DNA of 64,000 bases from Pyropia yezoensis. Taxonomy: Eukaryota; Rhodophyta; Bangiophyceae; Bangiales; Bangiaceae. Below the pieces are notes generated by a model. The model did no database searches. It was not told the DNA's origin and saw only the letters and a list, made by a program, of their open reading frames with translations. The stretch spans positions 28,056,951-28,120,950 of the forward strand of contig CM020620.1 in the NCBI GenBank assembly GCA_009829735.1, read 5' to 3'. Each line of letters opens with the position of its first letter. Position 1 is the first letter of the stretch. Of the stretch, positions 44,106-57,011 are shown piece after piece. The translations under genes were made by a program, and so were the position numbers.

Positions 44106-44470
44106 CCCCCCACGCCGCTCTGTCAGGCACCAACTGCCGTTGCGCACCCCGCTCGTCCAGCGTTGGTGCATGACAGCTCCCCGCCGGCGGTGGCCTCCCC
44201 CCCGCCGCATGGCCATCGCCGTGTGCAGAGGCCCGCCCAGTCTGGATGGGCATGGACATGGTATCGCCCACGCGGATGAGGGAGCAGGCCCGCCCGGCAC
44301 CCTGGCCGGCAGGCGTGTTTCCCCCACACCGCTCTGTCATGCGACAACACCGGGGGTCACCCGCTGCCCCCGGTGTTGGTGCATGACAGCTCCCCGCCGG
44401 CGGTCCCCCCCCGCCGCGTGTGGGCACCGCGGTGTGCAACACAGCGCCGTCTACAGTCTGGACTCGCGGG
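44106..44470 (+). repeat. Diverged tandem duplication upstream of the first six-cysteine gene
   Basis: Blocks CACGCCGCTCTGTCA (44111) and TTGGTGCATGACAGCTCCCC (near 44162) recur as CACACCGCTCTGTCA (44325) and as the same TTGGTGCATGACAGC block near 44373. The unit is about 212 bp. It ends roughly 100 bp before the TATA box, so it may duplicate promoter sequence. Confidence 0.6.
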
Positions 44471-44565
44471 AAGTGGCGGGCGGCCCTGCGGACGGGGTCT
44501 TCTCGCTACCCTGTCACTCGACGGCGGCGACGGCGGCCTTGCTTTGTGCGGTCAGAGTCTGGGCG

Positions 44566-44572
44566 TATAAAG
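44566..44572 (+). promoter_or_regulatory. TATA box of the first six-cysteine gene
   Basis: TATAAAG lies in GC-rich surroundings 172 bp before the ATG at 44738. The spacing is like that of the collagen-like gene. Confidence 0.6.
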
Positions 44573-44737
44573 AGGTGGGGACGGGGCGGGGGTCGGTAGT
44601 CTAACAGGAACGCACTACTCGGGGCATCCCGCAAACGGCCCGTCGCCTCGCCCCGGTTACCCTCCCCGCCTTGTCCCTCCCCCCACTTTCTTTCCCCACT
44701 CTGGGAGCTACTGAGCACGTCCCCTTCCCTGCTGACA

Positions 44738-45697
44738 ATGGCCCGTCTGCACGCGACAGGCGTGGTGGCGGCGTTGGTAGCGGCGGTGGCCATGGGCATC
44801 CTCACCGCCGGCCGCACAGCCGGCGCCGCAATGGTCGCCGCCGGCTCGGCAGCGGCAGCGACATCTGGCGAGGCAACCTCCTTCGTGGGGCCGCTCCCCG
44901 AGTCTAACGTCTCGCCCGTCGTGGCCGCGGCCGCCGCCGCCGGCGCGCCCGCCGACGGTGCACTTGTTCCGGCCGCCGCCCTGGACGAGCTCCTCGGGGA
45001 CGTGAGTACCGTGGCGGCCAGCCGCGTCGAGGAGGACGACGCGGCGCTCCCCGCCATTGATGACCAGGAGGGGAAGACAACGCTGGACGCAGCGGACCAC
45101 CAGTGGCAAAGCCGCCGCGCCCGTCGGCGTGCCCGCCAAGCCCGTGCCCGCCGCGCCCGCCGCCGCGCCCGCCGAGCCCGCCGAGCCCGCGCCCGTCGCG
45201 CTCGTCGCGCCCGCCGCCGCGCCCGCCGTAACGGCGGCGGCGGCGGTGGCGGCGGCGGTGGCAGCGGCCGCCCCGCCACGTGCATCCTAGCGGTGCAGGA
45301 TGCACTCAACGTCCCCCCCCGGTGGTACCTGCGGCGCAACGGCATCCGCCTGGAGCAGACCGTCGTCTTGCGCACGGTGCGGACGGCGCGGCGGCGGCCC
45401 GGCGGGCGCCTCGGCCGCCGCGCGTCCACGACGACCGCGTTTGTGTGCACAAAGCGGTGGTTCCGGGTGCCCGGCCGCGGCTGGGGGGGGCGCCCCCACC
45501 GCTATCGCCCACGGACCGTGTGCGAGCGGGCGGGCGGGCGGGGGCAGGTGTGCCGCACGCCCTGGCTCCGCCGCCGCTTCCCGGCTGTGTGCGCGCCGCA
45601 GCTGCGCCGCGTGGGAAGCGTGTGGCCGGCAGTCAACATGCCGACCGAGGGGGGGACGCGTTGCGACGAGGACCCACAGCCGTCGCCCGAGTTTTAA
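44738..45697 (+). CDS. Secreted Arg-rich six-cysteine protein, copy 1
   Basis: The predicted protein has 319 residues. A signal peptide (about 1-31) is followed by an Ala-rich and acidic segment, then an Arg/Ala tract (about 126-164; repeated RRARRA), a poly-Gly hinge (166-177), and a C-terminal domain with cysteines at 182, 237, 262, 272, 285 and 309. It shares with 61497-62255 the blocks GRLGRRA, CTKRW, SVWPAV/RVWPAV, EGG-RCD-DP and the ending PSPEF/PSPEY. The last four cysteines have identical spacing in the two (x9, x12, x23). No known family is recognised. Strong positive charge and secretion suggest binding of anionic wall polysaccharides or an antimicrobial role; both are inference. 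The frame is unbroken, and the ATG fits the TATA box and signal peptide. Confidence 0.8.
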   Translation: MARLHATGVVAALVAAVAMGILTAGRTAGAAMVAAGSAAAATSGEATSFVGPLPESNVSPVVAAAAAAGAPADGALVPAAALDELLGDVSTVAASRVEEDDAALPAIDDQEGKTTLDAADHQWQSRRARRRARQARARRARRRARRARRARARRARRARRRARRNGGGGGGGGGGSGRPATCILAVQDALNVPPRWYLRRNGIRLEQTVVLRTVRTARRRPGGRLGRRASTTTAFVCTKRWFRVPGRGWGGRPHRYRPRTVCERAGGRGQVCRTPWLRRRFPAVCAPQLRRVGSVWPAVNMPTEGGTRCDEDPQPSPEF

Positions 45698-48485
45698 ACT
45701 CCACGGCGGGAGCCGCCGTGAGGCGGCACCGCAGTGGTCGTGCGGCTGACTTCACTTCTCCTTTTTCGTGTACGACCACCGCGATTGCTTGAAGGAGCAC
45801 CGCGCCTGCTGACTCCACTGCCGCGATATAGATAGTCACGGCTTATCTCTTTGTATGAAGGCGCACGCCCAGTGCGATCCCCTGCCCGTGCGTGCAAGCA
45901 CTTGCCAATTCGGGTCCTGTAGCTATGTGGGCCAACGTTTGCTGTAGAAAGATGCGCGAGGTGCCACACAGATGGATCACAAGGCTGAAGTGAAAAATCC
46001 GCGACGACGGTTTCGGGGAAACGGCACACAGCAGTATCGCCTTTCGGTGCCGGTCGCAGGCGCTTCTCTGCTTGATCTATGTAGTGAAAAAATGATTCAT
46101 ACTTGAGCCAAACGGAGTGTCTGGAAAATGGTCAATGCCTGCATGTACCAATGACGGACTTGGTTGTTCTCTGAAATGTGTTATACAGGACTGAGACTGA
46201 CTCTCTCGTGAAATTTGTTAGCTATTCAGGATCGACTTCGGGACGGCTGCGTCCCACAGGTTGAAATCGCCCTTGCTTTTTCTCGGATCACGTGGGAACG
46301 CAGTGGCCTGAAAAAGCAGCCTTTAGTTCATCGTCTCATGATAGCCTGCTGCCAGTGAAGAAGCGTTTGGCCTCCCAGAGGAAACACAATGCGTATTCGA
46401 ATATTTACGTGCGGCTCAACGGTTTGATGCGAATCTCTGAGTCGAGCCATGCATCAGACCAGCGCACCTCAGAGCTGTGCATGTATGTACTGAACCACCC
46501 GCTGTGGCAGCACCTTGCTCGAATCGTTTTGCTCGATTTGAATGTGGCATGGTGTATCCAGTAAAGTCTATTCTACCGCAAAAACGTTTTATAAAATGCT
46601 GTGCTGAGGATGATTTAATCCTCGATGAAACCCGCTATTCTGACTCCGTGGAGGCCGGACGGATGGCCCAAATCCATGGTGATCCTGGCCGCTGATTGGG
46701 TGTCGCTGGCGGGGCAGCTCCACCAAGCGCTCCTAACCGGTCACAGCTGCGTCGTGCATCCCAGGGGTGAACGAAATGCGCTGATTCCAATGCTGTTTTC
46801 AGAATGAGCAGGCAATGCCGCAAAGCATTCAAAAAGAAGCATTAAAGACCGGATTAATAAATCCGAAAAGAATGAAATAATCCAGTCAGTAGAATAGACC
46901 CTATGTAGATATCTATATATGTATTGCACGTCCGCCAACAAGGACACATGCGCGTGGTCTCGTCGCCGACGCCCATCCAACTTTTTTTTTGTTCCCACGT
47001 TCGAGTCGTTGTTCAATGAGAGGCCGAGCCAAGTGCCCCTGTCGCGGACGATTCCAGGGTCTGATGGCTATCTCCGTTGGTGATTGGACCATGCTCATCT
47101 ACCGGTCGTTCAGTGGACCTGCGGGCCTGCCCGTCGGAACGTGCCTTCGAGAGACGCCATCAGCAGATGATGCCTTGAGGACCTCCACTTGCCATCTCAC
47201 CAATCAGAAGCACCCCTAGCAGCCACCAGGCCCCCGAGCCCTTCCCTGACAAAAAAACATGCTCTAAGTTATCCCAGGAAACGCAATAGGTTCTGAAAAT
47301 AATAGATCTCAGTGATGGGCCCGGCCAGCCCAATTGGAAACTCCCCGCCGTCCAAGCCTGGATTAGGACATGCCTCGGTGGCTTAATGCTCGAGGACCAA
47401 TAGTTTCTGAAAAGTTCTCTCTCGGCTCTGGTCCTCATCACAGTGATCTCCCCACAGGGGCGCACAGGATAGGCAGGTGGGCCCACTCATGTGCATCAAG
47501 ACTGCGACGCAGTCTGCAGACCAAATCCAAGTCTCGGCTGGCCTGCGGATAGCGCACAACCCAAGTCAGTTGCACATGTCCCTGCAGGGACCCGTCCTCA
47601 TAATGAATTGGGAATTTGCAAGTGTGAAGCGCAAGTGCGACAGTACAGTAAAAAAAGATCCGCGCGGTTCGAGGGTGTCACGCATGCGTTTCGCCCGAAC
47701 TCTGGCGTAAAGGACAACCCCAGATAGCAAGTGTTAACAGGAGCCAATTGTAAGAAACTATATACACGCAAAACCAACTGTTCCATTCAATCGGCAACCA
47801 TAGAGCAGGATCGCTGGGAGCGCTGTTTGTTATAGATTTACAGGTAGGTGACCTTAGATAAGTGCCATACACACGCCCGCAAGTGCATGATGCTCGTCAT
47901 TCGCTCACCAAAGGGGCCCACTAATAGCTATGGAGCACATGTGAAGCAACTGTGGGTTCCCGCCGCAGAGCAAGGCAAGTTCTGCGTTCCGTCAGTCTCA
48001 CTGGAAAGGCATGTGGCCGAGTTCCGTTTGAGCTAAAGCGGGACCCGGACGCTGCGCGCGCTAATAAGATAATATTTGTGTCAATGCACAGCCAAGCTGG
48101 AGGCTGTTACAAAGTGATCTACCTGAAAGTCATATTCGACAGCAATGCAGCTGCTGCAAAACTACTTGGAAATACTTCTGAAGTATTCATATTAAAGGAG
48201 GTATTCTCAGTCTTCTCTAGAGTCTCACGGAGACTGAAAAAAGAAGCCTGCGACATGTCAACTGGACAAGGTCGCTGCTGGCTTGATGTATGAGTCAATG
48301 GTCGAGGAGAGACGAAAAAACTGTGCGCTCGCAAGGGAATGTGTAGCGCACGGGAAGACGAGAGTCAACCAGTTGTGACAGATAATGATGGTTCGCTCTC
48401 TTTTTAAGTTCCTCGCCGAACTTGCACAGAATTTGATAAGCACATTTGTGCTCTTTCTAGAGGGGATGTGCAGTGTTGTACGGAA
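45698..48485. other. No gene recognised; AT-richer region
   Basis: Composition falls sharply in GC right after the six-cysteine gene. Only ORFs shorter than about 115 codons occur, none with a motif. Confidence 0.45.
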
Positions 48486-48940
48486 TACTGCAGTTCTCCC
48501 AATTTCGTCCTATGTGGACAAGAGCAAGAGCAAACTGAGTTTGACCAATGATATGACTCAGATGCTGCCTCTCTGGCCAATGACTGCTCTGCATGAGGGT
48601 CCGTTGTTGTACGAACAGTGCGATCGGGGGTTCTCTCGGGATTTCAGACCACTTCGAGGGCAGAACAAGCACCGGCTGAGCGCTTCGGACTGTTCGTGAC
48701 AGAGATGACCTGAGATAAAGGGCCAACCGGCGAGATCCGATGAAAAAACAAGAGTGTTTTGACCAACCAGCGTTCGTTGCGAGAGCAGTTGTGGCCATAG
48801 CCAATCATCAGGTTCTTCCGACAGACGTGTTGCAGCACGCCATTGGTAAGCCCTCTGCTGCGGGCATGCGATGGTCCCTTGCTCTTGTATACTTGCTCTT
48901 GCTCTTGTCCACATGGGACAAAATTCGGAAAACTGCAATA
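48486..48940 (-). mobile_element. TA-flanked MITE, copy 4 (divergent)
   Basis: TA-bounded ends TACTGCAGTTCTCCCAATTT and ACAAAATTCGGAAAACTGCAATA are inverted and match the family termini. The interior keeps CCAATGA/CATTGG motifs but has drifted well away from copies 1 and 2. Orientation is tentative. Confidence 0.7.
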
Positions 48941-51900
48941 TACTCATCCAGCCTCCTCCGTTTCTTACAAGCTATTTTTACGACGAATGTGTAAATGCAT
49001 ACATCATTATCAACTGGTTTACCTACTGAAGACATTAGCGCCGATTTGTCTTTGCTCTGACTTGTCATTGCGTGGCTGTGTGGTTTAGGTGGTGCGAGTG
49101 AGGTCGGTGTGTCCTTCAATTGCTGACGGTTTTGTGACGGTTGAGACCATCGACGTCGTTTCTCTCCTGTTTTTCTGTCCGTTATTAGCACGTTGAGGCG
49201 ATCCCGCACCTCCCCGCCCCTTCCATCGGGATAGTTTACTTTTCGTTTTCTTCTCCGATGAGCTCAGCATAATTTTCAAGGCTAAGCAGTGTAAAGGTGG
49301 TCACGCACTCGGGTTTGCACTGCTCCCTTGGCATACGCCAATCTTCACCGCTCGCCGCTGTCCGAGGCCTTCTTTACACACTTCTCAAGCAACAACGGGG
49401 GTACATTGGAAACAGAGAGAAGCAGACCCCAAATTTTCAAGCAGATGATGTGTTGGAAGTCCTCTGCGCTGGCACCGCCTCTTCCCTAGCAACCACCTTC
49501 CCTACCCACGCGCCCCAGCCGGCGACGCAGAAATGGTCCATCATCATCGTGGCTGACTGGTAACTGTAGGAAACTTGTTGTGGCCCCAGGAAGAATACGA
49601 CTGTGCAAGACACACCAACGAGTATTCCGGGAAAAGGACTACAGGCGAGTTCTCGGCCTGCAATAAAACCGATGGATTGGCATGTTAAAAATTATGTTCA
49701 CTGCTTAAATCAATATTAGTCTATTTGGACATTAAAATCCCAAATTTTATTCTATGCCCCAAATGGAAAGAAAAAATGGTGGGTGCGCAAAGCCCAGATG
49801 TAAACGGACTATTCAACGGCGTAGAAGGCAACATGGCTTCGACCATTATGGGTTCAACTCGATGAGTGAAAAGGCAGCTCACCACTCCTCTGAGCTACAT
49901 TTTTCCTTTTCCTTGTTCGTCCCTCGCGGCTTCTTTTTAGCGAACCTATACGACGAACGTTTCAGGTAAAGCGTGAGGGGAGTGAATTGATTCACGTTGC
50001 ACTACACAAATCTCACGCAAGGTCCTGGCGTTTAAGCTGTACTCGAAAGCTGAAAGCCAAGGACATCAACTCGTCATTTCCATTGCTTGCAAGCGTGGCG
50101 AAAGCACAGCATTGGACGGTGAACACTGCGGCTACTCGGATCTTGATGTGAGCGACAATTCTCCACTCCAACACAGGCGGCTGATCGACACATGCATCGC
50201 AGGATTCTAACTGGCCATGAAGACTTCTTTTCTCTCCAATTGTTTTTAAGAGGAACACTTTTTTTGAGCGGCCGTATCTCTGGGCCGCTCTGAGCAACAT
50301 AGATTTTGTTTTCTAAACGGCCAGGGACTTGTTTTGGGGTTTTTCTTTGTCCATGCTGCAACAGCTCGACAGGAATTGTGCGCGGTCGGGCGCCCGCGCT
50401 CAACCTGTCGTGCTCTGACAGAGTGAGAAGAAAACATACAACAAGTGCGACCACTGCGGCCGCATCGGCTGCCAGCGCCACGCTGTCTCCAAGTAATAGC
50501 CCAGCACTGCCGTGGCCGTTGCCGAGGTGGGACGGGAATTTCAGGCACCCCCGAAGTTTCCACCATTCATGGGCTTCCTGACAAAACGGGACACGATAGA
50601 GGAGGCACGTGGTGGTCAAAAAGATGAGCAGAGCTTCTCAGATGGGAAAATGAAGGGGGGATAGGGTCGTTAAGGCAGCGTGGAAAAGCGGAGAACCCGA
50701 ATCGCTCAACTAACCAGCACTGCATGGCACGCGTCAGTCCATTGCAGATTCGATCTCCGGGATGTACGCGTTCAGCTGCCTTACATGAGTGAGCCGCCAA
50801 GCGAAGGCGTCACGGTGGCATTCGAGGGTGTGAGAAGAGCTACAGGCTTTTGATAATCCGTGCAGCATGCGACTGCTGCGCCTTCTCCACAAAATGCCGC
50901 GATTACTGTGGCCATGCAACTCGTCACATGAGCACACTAACTCACCGGGGCATCCAGAGTGCTCCCAAGCATGCAATTGATAGTTAACCTTCCTCACTCT
51001 GCTGTTCTTCCAAGTTAGAAGTCACGCACAATGAGATAGAGTAACAAATTATAAACGAATTCGTTTGTGCCATCCCCGCCGACAAGCTCATGGCAAGTGT
51101 AATTCTTCTCAATAGACTATTTCCTGAAATACTTTGCCCAACTCTCACAGGTAAGCCCTCTGCCAGTCAGAAGCGCCGCTGAGACACATTCCATGTCCGA
51201 TGGGCACGTAAAATCCGATTTCGCTGTGTTTCCCGGAAGCCCTAAAGAAAGTAGAAGCTCTGCCATGATCTTTCCCGAGATGTACATTGACAGCGAAAAA
51301 TGTGTTCATCTTCTGAAATTACATCATTGAGGCGCACTCTGGCTGTCTGTAAGGAAAACTTGTTCGTCGTATGAGGAGCTATGTTTTGTCTCGTGTTTTG
51401 AAGCGATCGTGTCGGGCTGTACAGATTCTCTCCGGGCGGCATGAAGGACGTTGGTGGCGTCCATAGGGTGCGTCGCGCTCGTGCGCTGCGTCTGTGGAAA
51501 AAAGCGCCCAGCGCCTCGGGCACAAGGGTTTGCAACTGATAGGCCTTAGATCCAAGGTGTCCGTAATCTGAAAGACATACGACACATGCATGCCTGTGCG
51601 GAAACCAGAGAGAGCATGGTAATGCTTTTCTTCTATCTTCAATAGCCTTTCACAGGTGATGAACAAAGAGAGGGCACCAACTGTTAGACTTTGGCTCGTA
51701 CGGCTGACCAGCTCTTATATTCCATAGAATGACGTGAAACATGCGAGCGAGGAATATCTTTGTGTGTGTGGCCAGACTACGTTCCAGAAGAAGAGAACGT
51801 GGGTACTTCTTCCACGAAACGTGCGCGCAGTGACTGAGAGCCCACACCACGTGAAGCGTCTAAGCTTGATGGTCTCTCTCAAACTTTCAGGCACCTGGCT

Positions 51901-54900
51901 GAGGCGCATACTTTCTAAGATGCACCTGGAATAAACCGTGCAGGCTTGCGGAGAACGACTTCAGCGCTCGCTGGCCCTATCGTGCTTTTCTGAAGAGTGG
52001 CCACCCCAGCACAAATAGCAGCCTTTGATGCGACCACAGAACAACCTTGGAGGGGTCTCTCAGGCCTGTCACACAATCGGAAGACTTCCGGTGCATGTGT
52101 CAGCGATGTTCAATCGCTGCTTGCAGTGGTCTCGTGGGCCGCGAGGCCCGGTTTGACCGACAGGGGACCTCTACACAAACCGTGTCTCCGGTTTCAACGG
52201 ACCGGTGCCATTCTCCGAATTGTTCCACTGACGGTTGCGGATGCGTGCTTCGGTTTGCTAGTCGTGTGGCCTCACGACTCCTGTTAGCCTTCATGGTAAC
52301 CGGAGTTTCGAGTGTCAGAGACTGACGGAGCTCGTTTCGTGAAATGAGACCATGTCTTCCTGTGCTGGCTGCGCTTGTCCAGTGCTGATTGCGGGCGCTT
52401 CTGGCAATCTGACTTAGTAGCTCAGCACGTGTGCGCATGTGGCTCACATAACATGCCCGACGGTCGTAACTCTTTGAGCTCAGTGCACTACAGCCTTTCG
52501 CCGGAGGCACTCCACCCCCCCCCCCCCCCCATACGGCAGGCGTGCTCCTTCGTGCCACTCACTATAATGAACAGCCGTTGTATTGGTCCTCATCGAAAAA
52601 CTTCTATACTGAAGCCAAAGAGGGTATACATCTAATTGATGGTGTCGGCGCGTAGTGACCAACGACAAGTGCTCCTGTTTGGTGAAGTCTGTCATCAAGC
52701 AGTGAGACTGACGAATAAATTCTTTTTTACTCTCGCACACGCAAGCAACTGCAGTGCCTTTCAATATGTATCCATGCCTTATGTCGGAACTAGAACCGGC
52801 TGGTTTTTCGCCGTTAAATTTGGCACGGCTGAAAGTCGTCGAGAATAATTGCTTTTAAGCAAGTAAATACATGGAAAGGTAAGGTTTACCTGCCGAGATT
52901 ATCTGATGATCCAAAAGCAATTTGCTGTATATTTTCCGCAGTCTATCGCCTGCGAAGCTGTACATTTCTCGACGGATGTGATTGGAAACGAGGTCAGAGT
53001 CGACTTTGACAAACGTGCAGAAATAGTACCAGCCACGAAAACTGTTACTTACCATTTGCAACGATGAGGAAGGGTTTTAACGGATATTTGATTGGTTCAA
53101 ATCCACCATCAGATGACTATGAGCTCCTAGGAGCATTCCTGATTGCGGTTGTGCTTTGTAAACTATGACACGGGCCTGCTCACCCCGCTCAGATGTGTGA
53201 CGGTCGTGGAAAAAATCATGGAGAATCGCCTATTAGGCGAAGTGGGCTTGCTTCTCGGAGGTTGAATCTGTTTTGGCTCCAGCTGAGAGAGCGTCCCATA
53301 GGGTCCTGACCTCAGCGCGACACATGGACAAATGATTTCTCTGCATCAATATTATGAAATTTGTTCTTCTCTGGAATAACATGTTTGATATGAAATATAG
53401 CAGTTTGAACTTATCTATTGCCGGCCGTAACGAGCACAAACGTTGATTTTTTGAATAAGCTAATGCCCCTTTTTCTGAGAGGCGCCTCGAGAGTTTTTTT
53501 TTCGAGAATCTCCGCAGCACTTGTGCAAGAAAAAGGTTGGATGCCGTCTCAGAGGACCCTGTGCGACATCGTTACCAAAAGAAGTTATCCAGACGGTACT
53601 CAGGGACTGTCGCTTCGCAGTGACCAAACCTTGCTATGTTGAAAGCCCCGCATATTGCGTTTCATACAGAAAGTGCTGTTGCATGCCGATGCGAAGGTTT
53701 GCCCAACCCATGAACATAGTTGATGGGCTGGAGCAGCGACTCGGTCTAGCTTGCCATGCTGCGCGACTTCGTCAGTGCTTCCTTGACATATTCACCACTC
53801 AATCACTTCCCAACAACCATTGAAAGCCTGACCCGCAGTGCCTCTCGACGGTGAGCTAGGTTTCATTGGGGTCTGAATTCAGGGCGGCCAGCAGTCCACC
53901 GATGTAGATATACTTCCTGATTGGTGCGCCATCGTTGAAAATTTGCTCTCTGAAAATACGGCGAAATTGATTTCGAACCAACGATATCGATCGTCAGCTG
54001 AGATTGTCTCTTGGGCATTCCTGACATCTGTGAGGCCAATTGACGAAGGAGCGCTCACCGTGAACTTTGCAACCCTGATCTTAATCGCCCACGACCTCGT
54101 TCGGAATGCGGCGATGTCTCACGCAGCTTGGGGGTGGACATGGCCTCGGCAGCATAGCGAAGTTGGGACTCGGGTGGGGGTGGGTGGCGGTGGCCCAGAT
54201 GACGCTGGTCCCCCATGAGTGAGGGCGATTGGAGAATACCCAACTACTACGCAGGCGAGGCGCAGCGGCCGTTGCGCCGCACAGGCGGCCGTGGCAGGGC
54301 GGGGGAAGCGGTGGAGTAGGAAGTTGGAAGGAGAGGCCATCGGCACAACGAGTGGCACGGGCGGGGGCATTACAAAAGCAATCTCTTTTCGCGCGCACAG
54401 AAAAGCAGACTAGAACGGGCCCTTACCCGCTCGCGTGCTGTGAAGCTAGTTTACACCAGTATGCTTCTCGAACTAAGGGCGAGCTCCAGGAGGAGCTCAG
54501 GAAACCTTGCAAGGGCCGTTTTGAGACCAACTTCCAAGAACACCACGGGCACAACTCGAGAAGAGATCTACGTTCGTTACCGGAGCAGATTATAAAACGG
54601 AAGTTAAAGAGCTTTCAGAAGAGAGAGGAGGTCTGCTTGCGCTCTTTTCAAGATTACATATTCTGCAATGAATACCCCGGGGCCGAGCGTCGAACGATCG
54701 TTAAAATACTATCCGGCAAGTGATCTGAATACTGACACATATCGTTCGTTGGCAGCCACAGAACTTAAAGCTGACCTGCAATGTTCCTAAATTACACTCG
54801 GAAACAGCATGGGTAATCGCCAACGAGTATCCTGATGACTGTTCCATGCCGGCCGAATTTATTTTTCAGGAAATGGGGAGAAGACGCTGTGTACTCGAGC

Positions 54901-56433
54901 AGAAGTTTGCGCCACCAAAGAAAATGCTTGCACGAAAAAAAAAAAGCTCACTTGCACACGCCCTGACCCCAAAGCGTTCGCATGATCAGTTGTGTGCGGC
55001 GCTTCGCATGAATCCTGTTCGTGATGTCGAGTTTGCAGCCACGTATGGAAAAAAACGTGAAATTTCCATCTGCACGCAAAGCGGCCGTGAGGGCCGTTTT
55101 TCTTGAAAGAGGAATTTTTGTTCTCTTTCAGCATGAGACTAGCCACGTGGATTCCGCGACGCTATCCCATTTGCAGATGCTCAACGCGCCGGTCACGTGT
55201 CTCTCCCGGGGGAGGCGACGGCACACGGGACCGCTCTATGTCAAGCGATTCAGGTGACCAATAGCTTGTACAGAGCTCCGGTGTGCAGTCCCCAGGCTGG
55301 CTGTCGCTGGCTCCGGTGGTGCTCTTTCTGACACATGCGGCATCTGACAGTAACTGGCTTCAATGAGGTTCACGTAATTTCCAGGCATCGCTAATTTTCC
55401 ATTGACAAGAGGACATCTCTACATTCCATTCTGCTCCGTGCATTTCCGCTCGCACAAAGGTACCTAGGGACCACGGATTGTAAAAACGTGGGACATGCAG
55501 AAATCAAGAAAATAGGCATAGAAGCTTTGCACATTAGAGTGCAATTTGCAAAAACCGGGACCGAACGCGTTCGCTTCGCCTTACAGTATACTTACATTAC
55601 GATTCACAACTTTTCAGCGCGAGGGTCCCGTCACCCACCAGGTCTGCTCTGGGGGCGCGTTACAAACCCTGGGAAAGACCGCCTCACTTCCGCCACTGCG
55701 GCAGTCCACCTGATCTCTGCAGGCTGACAGATCGCATAGGCACCCGACGCTGTGGCTGGCCGTAGAAATCTGACCGACGGCAGAGCGGCATTCACGATCC
55801 TAACCGACCTGGCCACCAAAATCGACAATTTTGATGCCTGGGACTTAACTCGGCCACCGACGGCCAGGACACCTCGGGGAGGTCTCCTGAACTCGGCCGA
55901 CTGCTGACCCCGATCCAAGAAAACCATATAGAACCTGGCGACCGGTCTCGAGAGTATCGCCCTCCACAGGCCTTCAGGCCAGAGACAGTCCGAGAATTCA
56001 GAAGCAAACGACAGTCAATGCTACCACTTTGAATACGTTCTGACCGCGGTGAACAAGCTCTTCTAACTACCATATCAAATGCACACAAGCCCCATTTCTG
56101 GAGCACATTCTTGGATTTCAATTATGTATTGAGCCCGCCGCCGAGCATGTATTCGACTTTGAGCACGCCACCTGGTGCAAGAGCTCTGACAAGAGGAGAG
56201 CTCTCGCAGGGCTTGCGGATGCTGCGCGACGGCCCTCGTCGGTTCCCCCTCGCTGAGCCAAGGTGGCACGACCAGGACGACGATGCGGAGCCTGCTCACA
56301 CCGCCGCTGTGTTTTCTGGTGGCGAGGTTCATTGAGTGCCGTTGCCTTGACACTCCATGTTGGTGCCAATGCTCGAGTCACTCGTCCTCTGCGCACAGGG
56401 GGCTGGAAACGCACTGAGCTCCCTCTTGCACAA
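48941..56433. other. No gene recognised; AT-richer gene desert
   Basis: Over 7 kb the longest ORFs (for example 50074-50619 minus, 181 codons; 54229-54723 plus, 164 codons) carry no motif. An 18-C run lies near 52513. I see no tRNA or clear transposon ends. It may be old transposon debris. Confidence 0.45.
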
Positions 56434-56817
56434 GGGGGGGGGCCTTGAGCACCTCCTACACCTTGACGATGCTCTGTCTGGGGGCGGGCCGCCGCTGCCA
56501 CTGCCGCCACCGCCGGCCGTCGCCGCGGCGGCTGCGGCTAAGGGGGTCCAGGGTGGTGGTCTCCCCCTGCTGCTCCTCCTCCTCACCGTCGCTGTCCCCC
56601 TCCTCAGCGTGGAGGGTGGCGGCCATGTCGCTGGCGGTGGGCACCTCGGCGGGGACGGGGGCGGCCCCCAGCTTGTGGGCGAGCGCCGGCTCGACGGCGG
56701 GGACGGGGCGAATGGCGGCGTCGGTCGTGGCCGTCGCCGCGTCGGGGGCCGCCGCGGTGGCCACCGCGACGGCCGCCGCGAGGCCACCGCCGCGACCGTT
56801 GCACGGACACGAGCCAT
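56434..56817 (-). pseudogene. Truncated pseudogene of the six-cysteine family, copy 3
   Basis: From the ATG complement at 56817 the DNA tracks copy 2 (61497 onward): shared start MARVRATVA, then PVPAV, EVPTASDMAATLHAEEGDSDGEEEE, LDPLSR and RRPAPRQ-IVKV. A 2-nt length difference near codon 10 shifts the frame, so the body lies in a neighbouring frame. The first domain Cys is replaced by Ser, a TAG (56458-56456) follows IVKV, and similarity ends at about 56434, losing the other five cysteines. It is in the opposite orientation to copy 2, 4.7 kb away. Confidence 0.8.
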
Positions 56818-57003
56818 GGCGGCCAGTGGGGTGGGGAGCGCCGCAAGTCGGCGCGACGGGGGGGGGGTGGTACCCGAGGAGGGTTTGGGCGCGCGGGTAA
56901 ATAAGGTGGCGGTGGGAGGGGCCTTTGCTGGTGCCACTGGTACAGCGGCGCCTGGTGAGCAGCAGGGGTGTGGGCGCCCCCCCCCCCCCTCCCCCCCCCC
57001 GCG
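56818..57003. other. Leader region of the pseudogene copy
   Basis: GC-rich sequence with G-runs near 56863 and C-runs near 56980-57000. It corresponds in position to a 5' leader. Confidence 0.35.
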
Positions 57004-57011
57004 TATTTATG
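57004..57011 (-). promoter_or_regulatory. TATA-like box of the pseudogene copy
   Basis: On the minus strand the sequence reads CATAAATA, about 190 bp before the former ATG. The spacing is close to that of the intact family members, so the copy was made with, or later kept, its promoter. Confidence 0.45.

Noticed and set aside
54229-54723. 164-codon ORF in the AT-richer block
   Set aside because: No motif is seen and the N-terminal half is low complexity. It could be chance.
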